From JBFLYC01 sp040756735 (GTDB lineage Bacteria > Bacillota > DSM-16504 > Desulfitibacterales > Desulfitibacteraceae): a DNA stretch of 64,000 nucleotides. Below, piece after piece: positions 1 to 7,763 of this stretch. A program made the translations under genes and the position numbers. Within the stretch, counting starts at the first letter, position 1; every line of letters begins with the position of its first letter. The notes beneath the pieces were generated by a model. The model did not search any database. It saw only the letters and a list, made by a program, of their open reading frames with translations, and was not told the DNA's origin. Where the stretch lies: NCBI GenBank assembly GCA_040756735.1, contig JBFLYC010000001.1, positions 174,553 to 238,552 on the forward strand, given 5' to 3'.

Positions 1-912
1 GGCTTGGACTGGAAGACCAGCTTTTTTAATTAAGTTGATAATACGAACTAAATCCCTTTCAGACAAATAACCCAATTCATGAGCAAATTTCGATTCAAGA
101 GCTAATCCTAAAGCAATAGCCTCACCATGGCGCCATCCGGTAATCATTTCAATGGCATGTCCTAAAGTATGCCCTAAATTAAGGAGCATTCTTAAGCCGG
201 ATTGTTCCTTTTCATCTGCAGCAATAATTTGCCCTTTAATCTGGCAACATTCCTTAATTATATTTATGAGGCTAGGGCTATCTGGACCAATCTTTTCAAT
301 ATGGGATTGAATCAGATTAAACATTTCTTCACCGCTCAAAATAGCATATTTGATTATTTCCCCTAGACCTGATGTAAATTCATCCTTTGGGAGTGACCTT
401 AAAGTATTAACATCAATTAGCACAAGCCTGGGTTGATAAAAGGAACCTATTACGTTTTTTACACCATTAAAATTTAAGCCGGTTTTTCCACCTACACTGC
501 TATCAACAGCAGAAAGAAGTGTTGTAGGAATCTGAACATATGGTATACCCCTCATATATGTAGAAGCTGCAAAACCAGCCAGGTCCCCAACTACACCTCC
601 ACCAAAAGCAACTATTAAGGATTGCCTATCAAAATTTTTATCTAATAAGTACCTGTAAAATCCCTCAAGTACATCTGTTTTCTTAGCTTCCTCTCCTGAT
701 GGCAATAAATAAAATAATGTTTTATAATTTTCTCTCCTAAAACTGTTATATATTAGAGGCCCATGATGTTTAAAAATTTCTCTTTGGGTAACAATACAAC
801 ACACCATGTTTTTATGAAGTGAACTCGTTAAGGAGCCTGACCTGGATAAAACCCCTTTGTCTATAATAATATCATAACTATCCTTATCTAAATTAATTTC
901 CAGGGTTTTCAT
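1..912 (-). CDS. aroB: 3-dehydroquinate synthase (3' end cut off by window edge)
   Basis: Converts DAHP to 3-dehydroquinate, step two of the shikimate pathway, using NAD and a divalent metal. I translated it by hand from the ATG at 912; it stays open for 304 codons to the window edge, so about 50-60 C-terminal residues of this usually ~360-residue enzyme are missing. Seen: the nucleotide-binding stretch FGGGVVGDLAGF, SSVGGKTG, GEIIKYA with the metal-ligand Glu, LGHTLGHAIE and WRHGEAIALG with the metal-ligand His residues. The start lies 20 bp inside the end of aroK, so the two are translationally coupled. Identity is secure; only the C-terminus is unseen. Confidence 0.95.
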   Translation of the reverse strand, partial: MKTLEINLDKDSYDIIIDKGVLSRSGSLTSSLHKNMVCCIVTQREIFKHHGPLIYNSFRRENYKTLFYLLPSGEEAKKTDVLEGFYRYLLDKNFDRQSLIVAFGGGVVGDLAGFAASTYMRGIPYVQIPTTLLSAVDSSVGGKTGLNFNGVKNVIGSFYQPRLVLIDVNTLRSLPKDEFTSGLGEIIKYAILSGEEMFNLIQSHIEKIGPDSPSLINIIKECCQIKGQIIAADEKEQSGLRMLLNLGHTLGHAIEMITGWRHGEAIALGLALESKFAHELGYLSERDLVRIINLIKKAGLPVQA

Positions 913-1420
913 AATTTTCAATACATTGGAGGACCTCATTGACAACTTCCTCCAAATCCTTTCCTGTAGTATCTATAGTAAAATCAGCTTTTTGATATAA
1001 AGGCTTTCTTAGTTCTAACAATTCAATAATTTTTGCCACTGATTTGTCATTACCTAAAAGAGGACGATAACTATTTCTCTTTGAAACCCTTTTTTGAATC
1101 TCCTGAGGATCTGCGTTTAAAGCTATTATAAGTCCCTTATCTGACAATAAATCAATATTATCTTGGTTTAACACTACTCCACCTCCTGTTGCAATCACTG
1201 CATTATCCAATTTACATGCCCTTTTAACTGCTAAATGTTCCTCAGAACGAAAACGAACTTCACCATAATCATTAAAGATTCTACCAATAGACATACCACA
1301 TACCTTTTCAATATCTTCATCCGTATCAAAAAATGTTTTACCTAGACGTTTTGATACTCTCTTACCAACTGCAGTTTTTCCTGTTCCCATAAAGCCAATT
1401 AATACAATGTTATTTTTCAT
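893..1420 (-). CDS. aroK: shikimate kinase
   Basis: Phosphorylates shikimate at the 3-OH with ATP. I chose the ATG at 1420, giving 175 residues, because GAGGCGG lies just upstream and the product begins at once with the core strand MKNNIVLIGF; the longer reading to 1456 adds residues foreign to the family. Seen: Walker A GFMGTGKT (residues ~8-15), DTDEDIE with the substrate-binding Asp, RSEE, ATGGGVV, and the lid segment NSYRPLLG with the substrate Arg. It lies downstream of the pilin gene and overlaps aroB by 20 bp. Confidence 0.95.
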   Translation of the reverse strand: MKNNIVLIGFMGTGKTAVGKRVSKRLGKTFFDTDEDIEKVCGMSIGRIFNDYGEVRFRSEEHLAVKRACKLDNAVIATGGGVVLNQDNIDLLSDKGLIIALNADPQEIQKRVSKRNSYRPLLGNDKSVAKIIELLELRKPLYQKADFTIDTTGKDLEEVVNEVLQCIENYENPGN

Positions 1421-1540
1421 AAAGTATAACCGCCTCACGTATATACATGTTGACACTTCATAATTACTCTATTTAATGTAAATAAAAAGTATTCCTCTAA
1501 TCTCTTTTGGAATAGATAATCCCAATTCTAAACTAGCATA

Positions 1541-1888
1541 CTAAGGCAATGGATCTGGTGTAACAAGAATTGATCCATCATTACCAATTGTAACATGATA
1601 GGTGTCCGATCCCCTGGGGGGTTTAGGCCATGATTCTATATAGTTTAAAAGTGCATTATCTTCTTTTCCATCATGAAAGGGAGAACTGTTGGAGGCCGTT
1701 TCGATGCCAACTTCGGATATGTAAAGAGAAGCTGCGCTTTTTAGAATACGTACATTAGCCTCATGTGCTTTGTTCTGAGCATTATTCTGAACACCGGTAT
1801 AAACTGGTATCGCAATGGCCACCAAGATTCCTATAATCATGACCACAACCACTAATTCAATAAGTGTAAAACCATTTTGATTGTTCAC
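1541..1888 (-). CDS. type IV prepilin-like protein (PilA/ComGC type)
   Basis: A 115-residue pseudopilin or major pilin. The class III leader is very short (MNNQNG) and is cleaved before F, followed by TLIELVVV with the conserved Glu at mature position 5, then the hydrophobic N-terminal helix. The C-terminal globular part is short, Ser/Pro-rich, and has no Cys pair. The start is GTG with the SD (GGGAG) abutting it, so spacing is unusually tight; an ATT a few codons upstream is the alternative. The only other pilus gene nearby is the prepilin peptidase 20 bp upstream in transcription order; no PilB, PilC or PilT is visible. Whether it serves DNA uptake, adhesion or secretion cannot be told. Confidence 0.88.
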   Translation of the reverse strand: MNNQNGFTLIELVVVVMIIGILVAIAIPVYTGVQNNAQNKAHEANVRILKSAASLYISEVGIETASNSSPFHDGKEDNALLNYIESWPKPPRGSDTYHVTIGNDGSILVTPDPLP

Positions 1889-1908
1889 CTCCCAACCCCC
1901 TTTGCCAA

Positions 1909-2562
1909 TTAAAATATTACATGCATGATTTCTTGATAACTTAGTAGAATTTGTCTACCCCACAAAGTAGAGATAAACATACCAATACTTAAAAAAGGAC
2001 CAAAAGGTATTGGATCTTTTCTTGACTTCACATTCAAAGAAATAAGAATAATTCCAAAAAGTGCACCGGCAAGAAAACTTATAAACAAAGCTAATAATGT
2101 TAAAACAGATCCTAATATAAAACCCCCGGCAAACATCAATTTTATATCGCCTCCTCCCATACCGCCCTTGCTAAGCAATGCAATGATAAATAGTGATCCT
2201 CCCCCGATTAATGCCCCTCCTAAAGCATTTGCCAAAGTTATCTCAGGAATAATTATCTGCCAAAATATTCCCCATAATAAAACTAATACTACCATTCTAT
2301 TTGGTATTATTTGATGGTCTATATCAATAAATGCAATAGTAATCAAAATAGAAAATAAACATAGATATTTTGCTAATATTATGTTAACCCCAATGTTGAT
2401 AAAGGCCAAAATAAATACGAGTCCAGTTAATATTTCTATAAGTGGGTATTTAAAGCTGGTTTTCCTTTTATAATCTGTGCTATTATTCGCAAAGCTATTT
2501 ATATAGGTATTTAATAATGACCCAGTAACTAAACCTAAAACCAATATAATTATAAAAAACAT
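1909..2562 (-). CDS. prepilin peptidase (A24 aspartyl protease), compact form
   Basis: Polytopic membrane protease that removes the leader of type IV pilins. I chose the ATG at 2562 (217 residues) because AAGAGG lies 8 nt upstream; the longer start at 2604 overlaps aroE and adds a polar stretch. Seen: the first catalytic Asp in IDIDHQIIPNR, the second in GGMGGGDIKL, and KYPLIEILTG. The segment between NTYI and KYPLIE is only about 17 residues and has no Cys, whereas classical PilD has a Cys-tetrad loop there that belongs to its N-methylation domain. Peptidase activity is expected; N-methylation is doubtful. Its substrate is presumably the adjacent pilin. Confidence 0.9.
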   Translation of the reverse strand: MFFIIILVLGLVTGSLLNTYINSFANNSTDYKRKTSFKYPLIEILTGLVFILAFINIGVNIILAKYLCLFSILITIAFIDIDHQIIPNRMVVLVLLWGIFWQIIIPEITLANALGGALIGGGSLFIIALLSKGGMGGGDIKLMFAGGFILGSVLTLLALFISFLAGALFGIILISLNVKSRKDPIPFGPFLSIGMFISTLWGRQILLSYQEIMHVIF

Positions 2563-2590
2563 TATGCGGCCTCTTAATACTATTATATGT

Positions 2591-3451
2591 CTAAATTGTG
2601 ACATGTTTTTTTAGAAAATCATAAATTAAATCTATTGGCGGCTCTATTCCTGTCCACAATTTAAATGCATCTGCCCCTTGATAAATTAACATATCAAGGC
2701 CATTAATTACCTGGCACCCTTTAGATTTAGCCTTTTTTAAGAGTACTGTCTCTAAAGGATTGTATACCATATCATATATCAAACATTGATTTGGAATATA
2801 TTCCTCAGACAGTGGCATACTTTTTTCTAAGTAACCATACATGCCGATGGGTGTTGCATTTACAATTAATGCACACTGCTCAAAAACTGAAGCAGTTTTA
2901 TCTATTTCAATCACCTTTAATTTGTTAGCATGAGAGTTTGCGTATATGTCAAATATTTGTTGAGCCTTATCAATATTTCGACCAATTATATGAACCTGGG
3001 AACTTCCTGCATGCAATAGTCCAATAATTGCTGCCCTAGCTGCACCGCCGGTCCCTATTACAGCGGTGACTTTATCTTTAGGATCAAACCCATTTTTCTT
3101 CAATGATTTTAAAAAACCAGAAACATCGGTATTGTAACCAATAGATGTACCCTGATCTATTACCACAGTATTAACTGCACCTACATCTTTTGCCAAGTCA
3201 TCGAGCTTATTCAAAAAAGGAATGATACTCTCCTTATAGGGAATCGTCACATTAAAACCTTTAGCATTTAATGCAACTAATCCCTGGACAGCTCTTTCTA
3301 AAAAGTGATTTTCAACAGGAAAAGCTAAATAAACAGCTTTAATATTAAGCATGTTGAATAAATAATTGTGCAATAATGGAGATAGGCTGTGCTTTATTGG
3401 ATTGCCTATTAGACCAACCAAGTTAAATTGAGCATTAATTAATTCCTGCAA
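2591..3451 (-). CDS. aroE: shikimate dehydrogenase (NADP)
   Basis: Reduces 3-dehydroshikimate to shikimate. Its 286 residues match the family length. Seen: the substrate-binding GNPIKHSLSP near the N-terminus, VTIPYK with the catalytic Lys, NTDVSGF, the dinucleotide-binding VIGTGGAARAAI, and NATPIGMYG. The start is TTG preceded by GAGGG. It follows yqeG after a 10 bp gap, and its stop lies 28 bp before the prepilin peptidase start, suggesting an operon yqeG-aroE-peptidase-pilin-aroK-aroB. Confidence 0.95.
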   Translation of the reverse strand: MQELINAQFNLVGLIGNPIKHSLSPLLHNYLFNMLNIKAVYLAFPVENHFLERAVQGLVALNAKGFNVTIPYKESIIPFLNKLDDLAKDVGAVNTVVIDQGTSIGYNTDVSGFLKSLKKNGFDPKDKVTAVIGTGGAARAAIIGLLHAGSSQVHIIGRNIDKAQQIFDIYANSHANKLKVIEIDKTASVFEQCALIVNATPIGMYGYLEKSMPLSEEYIPNQCLIYDMVYNPLETVLLKKAKSKGCQVINGLDMLIYQGADAFKLWTGIEPPIDLIYDFLKKHVTI

Positions 3452-3461
3452 AATGTTTCCC

Positions 3462-3965
3462 TCACTCTATTTTGTCCAACATAAGTATACTTAGCACTTT
3501 TCTTTCAATTACTCTAACCACACGAGTCCCTATAAACTCTTTATCATTAAGGGGTACAACCAATATAGTATAAAGATTTAGACGATTGCCACCTAGTATA
3601 TCAGTAAAAATCTGGTCACCAACCACCGCAGTTTCTTGAGGCACAGTACCCATTGCAGTCATCGCTCGCTTAAAAGCGCCTGTTCTAGGTTTATTTGCCT
3701 TAGCAATATAAGGTATTCCTAATAAATTAGCTATTCTAACTACCCTATTCTCATTATTGTTAGAAACTATACATGCCTTCAAATTGTTTTCTATCATGCT
3801 TTTAAACCAATCAACGGCTTTATCAGAAATGTCAGGATTATTCCATTCGGTTATAGTATTGTCAAGGTCTACTATAATTCCTTTTATACCTCTTTTGCAT
3901 AATTTTTTAAAATCAAGATGGTAAATAGAATTAATATAAAGATTTGGCTTAAGTCTGTGTAACAT
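3462..3965 (-). CDS. yqeG: YqeG-family HAD-IIIA phosphatase
   Basis: Small HAD-superfamily phosphatase of the YqeG group; in Bacillus it sits with aroE and ribosome-biogenesis genes, and its substrate is not settled. I chose the ATG at 3965 (167 residues), which has a strong AGGAGG 5 nt upstream; the upstream extension MLIFIYCVFYQEET looks like read-through. Seen: motif I VDLDNTIT, motif II VSNNNE, a Lys in KANKPRTGAF, and motif III VVGDQIFTDILGG. These are the expected catalytic Asp/Asp and acidic metal ligands. It heads the aro/pilin run. Confidence 0.9.
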   Translation of the reverse strand: MLHRLKPNLYINSIYHLDFKKLCKRGIKGIIVDLDNTITEWNNPDISDKAVDWFKSMIENNLKACIVSNNNENRVVRIANLLGIPYIAKANKPRTGAFKRAMTAMGTVPQETAVVGDQIFTDILGGNRLNLYTILVVPLNDKEFIGTRVVRVIERKVLSILMLDKIE

Positions 3966-4056
3966 TGTTTCCTCCTGGTAAAAAACGCAATATATAAATA
4001 TTAGCACATCCTAATATATTTTAAAAGTTCAAGGGAATATAGCGATTACTTTTCTA

Positions 4057-4221
4057 TTATTTTAAAATACTTTTTATAAGTAAATACGGCTTGTCCAATA
4101 AGTTTATTGTCTCCAAACTGTTATCTAGTTTTATGATAGGCCACATTAGAAAGTACTTTGGGATGCCTATGATTTTTCCTGTGCTACCGTCTGTTAATTT
4201 CTGTTCATTTGGTTCTTCCAT
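4057..4221 (-). CDS. small ORF, 54 residues, unknown
   Basis: A short reading frame between sigK and yqeG, below the usual length cut-off. It starts MEEPNEQKLTDGSTGK, continues with a hydrophobic stretch around PKYFLMWPIIKL, and ends LLIKSILK. Composition is protein-like, with an acidic N-terminus and a basic/hydrophobic C-terminus. No strong SD stands before the ATG (GTAGAAATTGAATAAT), which lowers confidence. It fills most of the 4008-4263 gap. I recognise no family; a membrane-associated small protein is possible, but chance is not excluded. Confidence 0.4.
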   Translation of the reverse strand: MEEPNEQKLTDGSTGKIIGIPKYFLMWPIIKLDNSLETINLLDKPYLLIKSILK

Positions 4222-4263
4222 ATTATTCAATTTCTACTTAAATACTTTTTTTCCTTCTTACCT

Positions 4264-4962
4264 TTAATCTGAGTTTAGTTCTTTAATCAAGTTTTTAATG
4301 GCCTTTTTTTCAATTCTTGATACATATGACCTAGATATTCCTAATTTTTTTGCAATTTCTTTTTGTGTCTTTCTAAAACCGTTAAATAATCCAAACCTCA
4401 TTTGCAGTACTTCCTTTTCTCGTCCCTTAAGCTTTTTCACCATCTCAATTACTCTTTTTTTTTCCTGTTCATTTTCTACACTATTTGCAACAATGTCTTG
4501 TTCTGTTCCCAATACATCTAATAAGGTCAGTTCATTCCCTTCTTTATCCACACCAATGGGATCATACAATGATATTTCCCCTTTTAGCCTTTTGGTTGCC
4601 CTTAAATGCATTAGAATCTCATTTTCTATGCAACGAGCTGCATAAGTAGCCAGCTTAGTTCCTTTGTCCTGGTCAAAGGTATTAATGGCCTTAATCAAAC
4701 CCAAAGTTCCAATAGAAATAAGGTCATCTATATCTTCTCCACATGTTTCAAACTTTTTGGTAATATGTGCTACCAGTCGTAAATTATGCTCTATCAAAAT
4801 ATGCCTGGCAGTTTCATCACCCCTTTTCATTCTTTTCAGGTATAGCTCTTCTTCTTCTTCTGATAGTGGTTGAGGAAAAGTGTTATTACTGAGGTAAGAC
4901 ACCAACAAAGTAATACCTTTTAGAATAGAAGCCACCAGAAAACCTAGCAAGCCAGGGTGCAT
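4264..4962 (-). CDS. sigK: RNA polymerase sporulation sigma factor SigK
   Basis: Late mother-cell sigma factor. I chose the ATG at 4962 (232 residues), with GGAGGTGG upstream. The N-terminus is the hydrophobic pro-sequence that keeps sigma-K inactive until processed, followed by LLVSYLSNNTFPQPLS, the sigma-K signature at the processing site. Region 2 includes LIEHNLRLVAHI, DLISIGTLGLIKAI and YAARCIENEILMHLRA; region 4 ends with the helix-turn-helix KLGISRSYVSRIEKKA. The gene is continuous, so no skin-type element splits it as in Bacillus subtilis. The region 4 motif GREKEVLQMRFGL is intact. Sigma-E is the main alternative, but the pro-sequence favours sigma-K. Confidence 0.92.
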   Translation of the reverse strand: MHPGLLGFLVASILKGITLLVSYLSNNTFPQPLSEEEEELYLKRMKRGDETARHILIEHNLRLVAHITKKFETCGEDIDDLISIGTLGLIKAINTFDQDKGTKLATYAARCIENEILMHLRATKRLKGEISLYDPIGVDKEGNELTLLDVLGTEQDIVANSVENEQEKKRVIEMVKKLKGREKEVLQMRFGLFNGFRKTQKEIAKKLGISRSYVSRIEKKAIKNLIKELNSD

Positions 4963-5073
4963 AAAAAAAGACCACCTCCAAACAAAGCTCACCTTAAATT
5001 ATATGGTGAGACAAGTATAAAGGTGCATGTATACTTTATTGGTATTTTATACCATTTATTTGACTTCAAATAA

Positions 5074-5316
5074 ATCGGAAAAGATTTAATTACATGTTAT
5101 CTTGAAGTTAAATCATGCAATCTTGTAATAAATAATTTAGCGCTATTTCCATATGCACCAACTATCCGTGGAGCCAGACATCTTGAAGATTTAAGAATGC
5201 TAAAAAAAGAAGGATATTTTGCTAAGCAATTGCTTTTGTCGGTTAAAGCTGGCGTTGAAGCATATGCGTTTAAGTGTGCATTACTACTACAGGTTTATAT
5301 CTCAGAGACAATGTAA
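5074..5316 (+). pseudogene. sfsA: sfsA (sugar fermentation stimulation protein) C-terminal remnant
   Basis: The only gene trace on the + strand. The frame from 5074 to the stop at 5316 reads CYLEVKSCNL, then LFPYAPTIRGARHLEDL and KKEGYFAK, then GVEAYAFKC. These match in order the SfsA segments CYIEVKSVTL, YFPDAVTTRGQKHLREL and GVEILAYK known from the E. coli protein. The N-terminal two-thirds is absent (an in-frame TAA stands at 5071). The stretch between KEGY and the GVE segment, which in SfsA holds the LLF strand and following loop, is missing, so there is an internal deletion of roughly 20-25 residues. There is no start or SD. A decayed gene, not expressed as an enzyme. Confidence 0.8.
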
Positions 5317-5351
5317 CAATAAACCTATGAGGCTACAAATCTCAATCTTGA

Positions 5352-5768
5352 TTATTGACCAATTATTTTTACTAAAACCCTCTTTTTTCTTTTTCCGTCA
5401 AACTCTCCATAAAAAATCTGTTCCCATGGTCCAAAATCAAGTTTGCCGTCAGTTATCCCAACAACAACTTCTCTTCCCATTATTGTTCTTTTTAAATGTG
5501 CATCAGCATTATCCTCAAACCCATTGTGTAAATATTGAGAATATGGCTTCTCTGGAGCTAACCTTTCAAGCCATTTTTCGAAATCATTATGAAGACCCTG
5601 CTCATCATCATTAATAAATACACTTGACGTAATATGCATTGCATTACATAATAATATCCCTTCTTTAATACCGCTTTCTTTTAAGCACTCCAAAACCTGT
5701 GAAGTTATGTTAATAAATCCTCGTCTTGTCTTAACATCAAACCACAATTCTTTACGATAGCTTTTCAA
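5352..5768 (-). CDS. yjbQ: YjbQ/UPF0047 family protein
   Basis: 138 residues, the full family length. Seen: FINITSQV, HITSSVFINDDE with conserved His and acidic residues, DNADAHLKRTIMG with the conserved Asn/Asp/His, GKLDFGPWEQIFYGEFDGKR, and the C-terminal strand RVLVKIIG. The family folds as a compact trimer with a metal-like site; weak thiamin-phosphate-synthase activity has been reported for E. coli YjbQ, but the physiological role is not known. The start is TTG with GAAGGTG upstream. It lies between the sfsA remnant and cls; no context clue to function. Confidence 0.88.
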   Translation of the reverse strand: MKSYRKELWFDVKTRRGFINITSQVLECLKESGIKEGILLCNAMHITSSVFINDDEQGLHNDFEKWLERLAPEKPYSQYLHNGFEDNADAHLKRTIMGREVVVGITDGKLDFGPWEQIFYGEFDGKRKKRVLVKIIGQ

Positions 5769-5803
5769 TTAAAACACCTTCTCAAAAAAAATAATTTATT
5801 AGT

Positions 5804-7279
5804 CTATAAAAGTGGTGAAATTAAACGGGCAGAAGCTTCTAGAATCCTGGCCCTGGCAGGTCTCTTTTTTAATACACTTAATATTACCTCTTCGCAATCC
5901 ATTAGGTCGTTACGGAAATCTTCTTCCAAGCGCTTGATTGTTTTTTCATCAAAACAAAATGCATTAACTTCAAAGTTGTATAAAAAGCTTCTACTATCAA
6001 AATTTGCTGTACCTATTGATGCAACAGTGCTATCCACTGTTAACAATTTTGCATGTATAAAACCTTTGTTATATTTATATATTTTAACTCCTGCTTGAAT
6101 TAATTCTTCAAAAAATGAACAAGTTGCATAATAGATAAATCTTTTATCTGGCACTCCAGGAACAATAATTTTAACGTCAATACCACTCAATGCAGCAGTC
6201 TTTAGCGCCATTAAAATACTTTCATCTGGAATTAAATAGGGAGTTGTGACAAAAATATTTTCCTTTGCATTAGTGATTATTGTGAAATAGGCTTGCTGTA
6301 TTGTCTCCCAATCAAAATCTGGTCCGCTTGGAACAACTTGAATTAACTCCTGTCCAACTCTTCCTTGCTTTGGAAAATAATCCTTTTCTTGCAATATTTC
6401 TTCAGTCATAAAGCGCCATGATTTTAAAAATATATTTTGAAGAACATAAACGGCCTCTCCTTCAATTTTTATGTGGGTATCTCTCCAAAAAGGGTAATTA
6501 GGATTTTTATTTACATATTCATCACCTATGTTTAAACCTCCCAGGAAACCTATTTTCCCGTCTACTATCAGTATTTTACGGTGGTTTCTATGGTTGAATT
6601 CACTATTTAAGAAAGGAATTTTTATAGGTAAAAAGGGTCTAATATCTACTCCTGCGTTCCTTAAATCTTGAAAATACTTCTCTCCTAAACCCCACCCGCC
6701 AAATCCATCATATATAAACCTGACCTTAACGCCTTCTTTTGACTTTCTAATTAATATATCTTTAATTTCATTACCAAGTTTATCATCTTTAACAATGAAA
6801 TATTCTAGATGTATATGATTTTTGGCTTCCTCCATTGCTTTTTTTTTGGCTGCAAAAGTCTGATCCCCATTAGTAAGAATCTCAGTTTTATTATTCCATG
6901 TAAAGGGTGTTTGCGAGTTATTTAATAGCAGATTAACAAGTTTTCTTTTCACATCATCATGTGCATCACAATAGAATAATAGATTTTGCTTTACACGTTC
7001 TTTTTGGGTCTCCACTAACATATGCCAATCAATTACTCCACCTTTTTCTGACATCTTTTTAAATAGTCGTCTTTTTTTAATATTTCCACCCAGTATAAGA
7101 TATAAAACAAAACCAAGCAATGGTAAGGCAATGAGGATTAATAACCAGGCAACTGTTTGTGCAGGATTCTTATTATCAAAATAAATAAATACACCTATCA
7201 AAAAAATCACAAAAAAATAAATATACGCAAGTGTAGCAGGTACTATTTTTATAAGGCTGAAACTAATAAACCCAAACAT
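5804..7279 (-). CDS. cls: cardiolipin synthase
   Basis: Membrane phospholipase-D-family enzyme that condenses two phosphatidylglycerols into cardiolipin. 491 residues, the usual Cls length. Two N-terminal membrane helices (residues ~8-30 and ~38-65) precede two PLD modules. The first HxK(x4)D motif is in HRKILIVDGKIGFLGG, the second in HAKLLTVDSTVASIGTANFD. EYFIVKDDKLG and PYLIPDESIL are also typical. The start MFGFISFSLIK has AAGGGTAG a little upstream. No neighbour of the same pathway. Confidence 0.95.
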   Translation of the reverse strand: MFGFISFSLIKIVPATLAYIYFFVIFLIGVFIYFDNKNPAQTVAWLLILIALPLLGFVLYLILGGNIKKRRLFKKMSEKGGVIDWHMLVETQKERVKQNLLFYCDAHDDVKRKLVNLLLNNSQTPFTWNNKTEILTNGDQTFAAKKKAMEEAKNHIHLEYFIVKDDKLGNEIKDILIRKSKEGVKVRFIYDGFGGWGLGEKYFQDLRNAGVDIRPFLPIKIPFLNSEFNHRNHRKILIVDGKIGFLGGLNIGDEYVNKNPNYPFWRDTHIKIEGEAVYVLQNIFLKSWRFMTEEILQEKDYFPKQGRVGQELIQVVPSGPDFDWETIQQAYFTIITNAKENIFVTTPYLIPDESILMALKTAALSGIDVKIIVPGVPDKRFIYYATCSFFEELIQAGVKIYKYNKGFIHAKLLTVDSTVASIGTANFDSRSFLYNFEVNAFCFDEKTIKRLEEDFRNDLMDCEEVILSVLKKRPARARILEASARLISPLL

Positions 7280-7351
7280 AACACCAACTACCCTTCATGT
7301 ATTTATACTAAAATTATATCATAAAACTAAGTTAAATATTAAAACTATCAT

Positions 7352-7447
7352 TCACAAGAAAGTAGAAACCAGGCCAATATATTTGACCATGGTTCCATCT
7401 GGCTTTTTAATCAAGATTTTTGATAAAGCCCACGGCTTCTCAATCAT
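7352..7447 (-). CDS. possible 31-residue ORF downstream of fmdB
   Basis: A tiny frame beginning 5 nt after the fmdB stop: MIEKPWALSKILIKKPDG followed by TMVKYIGLVSTFL. It reads like protein (basic, with a hydrophobic tail), but the ribosome site is weak (TTGAG) and I know no homologue. It could be a real microprotein co-transcribed with fmdB or chance. It fills most of the 7280-7452 gap, where I see nothing else. Confidence 0.22.
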   Translation of the reverse strand: MIEKPWALSKILIKKPDGTMVKYIGLVSTFL

Positions 7448-7452
7448 TATGC

Positions 7453-7650
7453 TCAACTAAAACCACCTGTTCCTTTTTGTCCTTTATTTCCTATTAAACA
7501 TTTGTCGGTGAAGATGCCACCTGTAAAGGTAAATAATTGCTCAGCTTTACAACCACATTCAGGGCATTTCACATTTTCTCTCTCATTGATAGGTACAAGT
7601 TTTTCAAACTTCTTTTCACACGAATTACATTTAAAATCATATAATGGCAC
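7453..7650 (-). CDS. FmdB-family zinc ribbon protein
   Basis: 65 residues with a single zinc ribbon: CNSC near residue 8 and CPECGC near residue 29, preceded by MPLYDFKC, the hallmark N-terminus of the FmdB family. The C-terminus is Gly/Lys-rich and disordered. The family is named after a putative regulator of formamidase, but its real role is unknown; a nucleic-acid-binding or ribosome-associated role is possible. AAAGGAGG stands before the GTG start, and it has its own apparent promoter at 7680-7709. Confidence 0.85.
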   Translation of the reverse strand: MPLYDFKCNSCEKKFEKLVPINERENVKCPECGCKAEQLFTFTGGIFTDKCLIGNKGQKGTGGFS

Positions 7651-7679
7651 GTTATTTTACCTCCTTTACGATAAGTATC

Positions 7680-7709
7680 ATTATAACATATTTTTATCAA
7701 TGGTTGTAA
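7680..7709 (-). promoter_or_regulatory. candidate sigma-A promoter for fmdB
   Basis: On the - strand: TTACAA (-35, 7704-7709), an 18 nt spacer and TATAAT (-10, 7680-7685), about 30 nt before the fmdB start. The -35 overlaps the first bases of the terminator at 7708-7742, so this promoter begins right where the catalase transcript ends. Confidence 0.5.
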
Positions 7710-7742
7710 AAAACCCTTCCTTTAAATATGGAAGGGTTTTTT
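7708..7742 (-). terminator. terminator after Mn catalase gene
   Basis: Perfect 13 bp hairpin with arms AAAAAACCCTTCC and GGAAGGGTTTTTT around a 9 nt loop, 22 nt beyond the catalase stop. It has T-runs on both strands and so may work in both directions, although no + strand gene needs it. Confidence 0.88.
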
Positions 7743-7763
7743 ACAGTTTTTAGTATTGGAATT

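Noticed and set aside
4264..4962. sigK interruption by a skin-like element
   Set aside because: The reading frame is continuous from pro-sequence through region 4.
5219..5614. 131-codon + strand frame over yjbQ
   Set aside because: It is antisense to the well supported yjbQ gene and in a different frame from the sfsA relic; low-complexity product.
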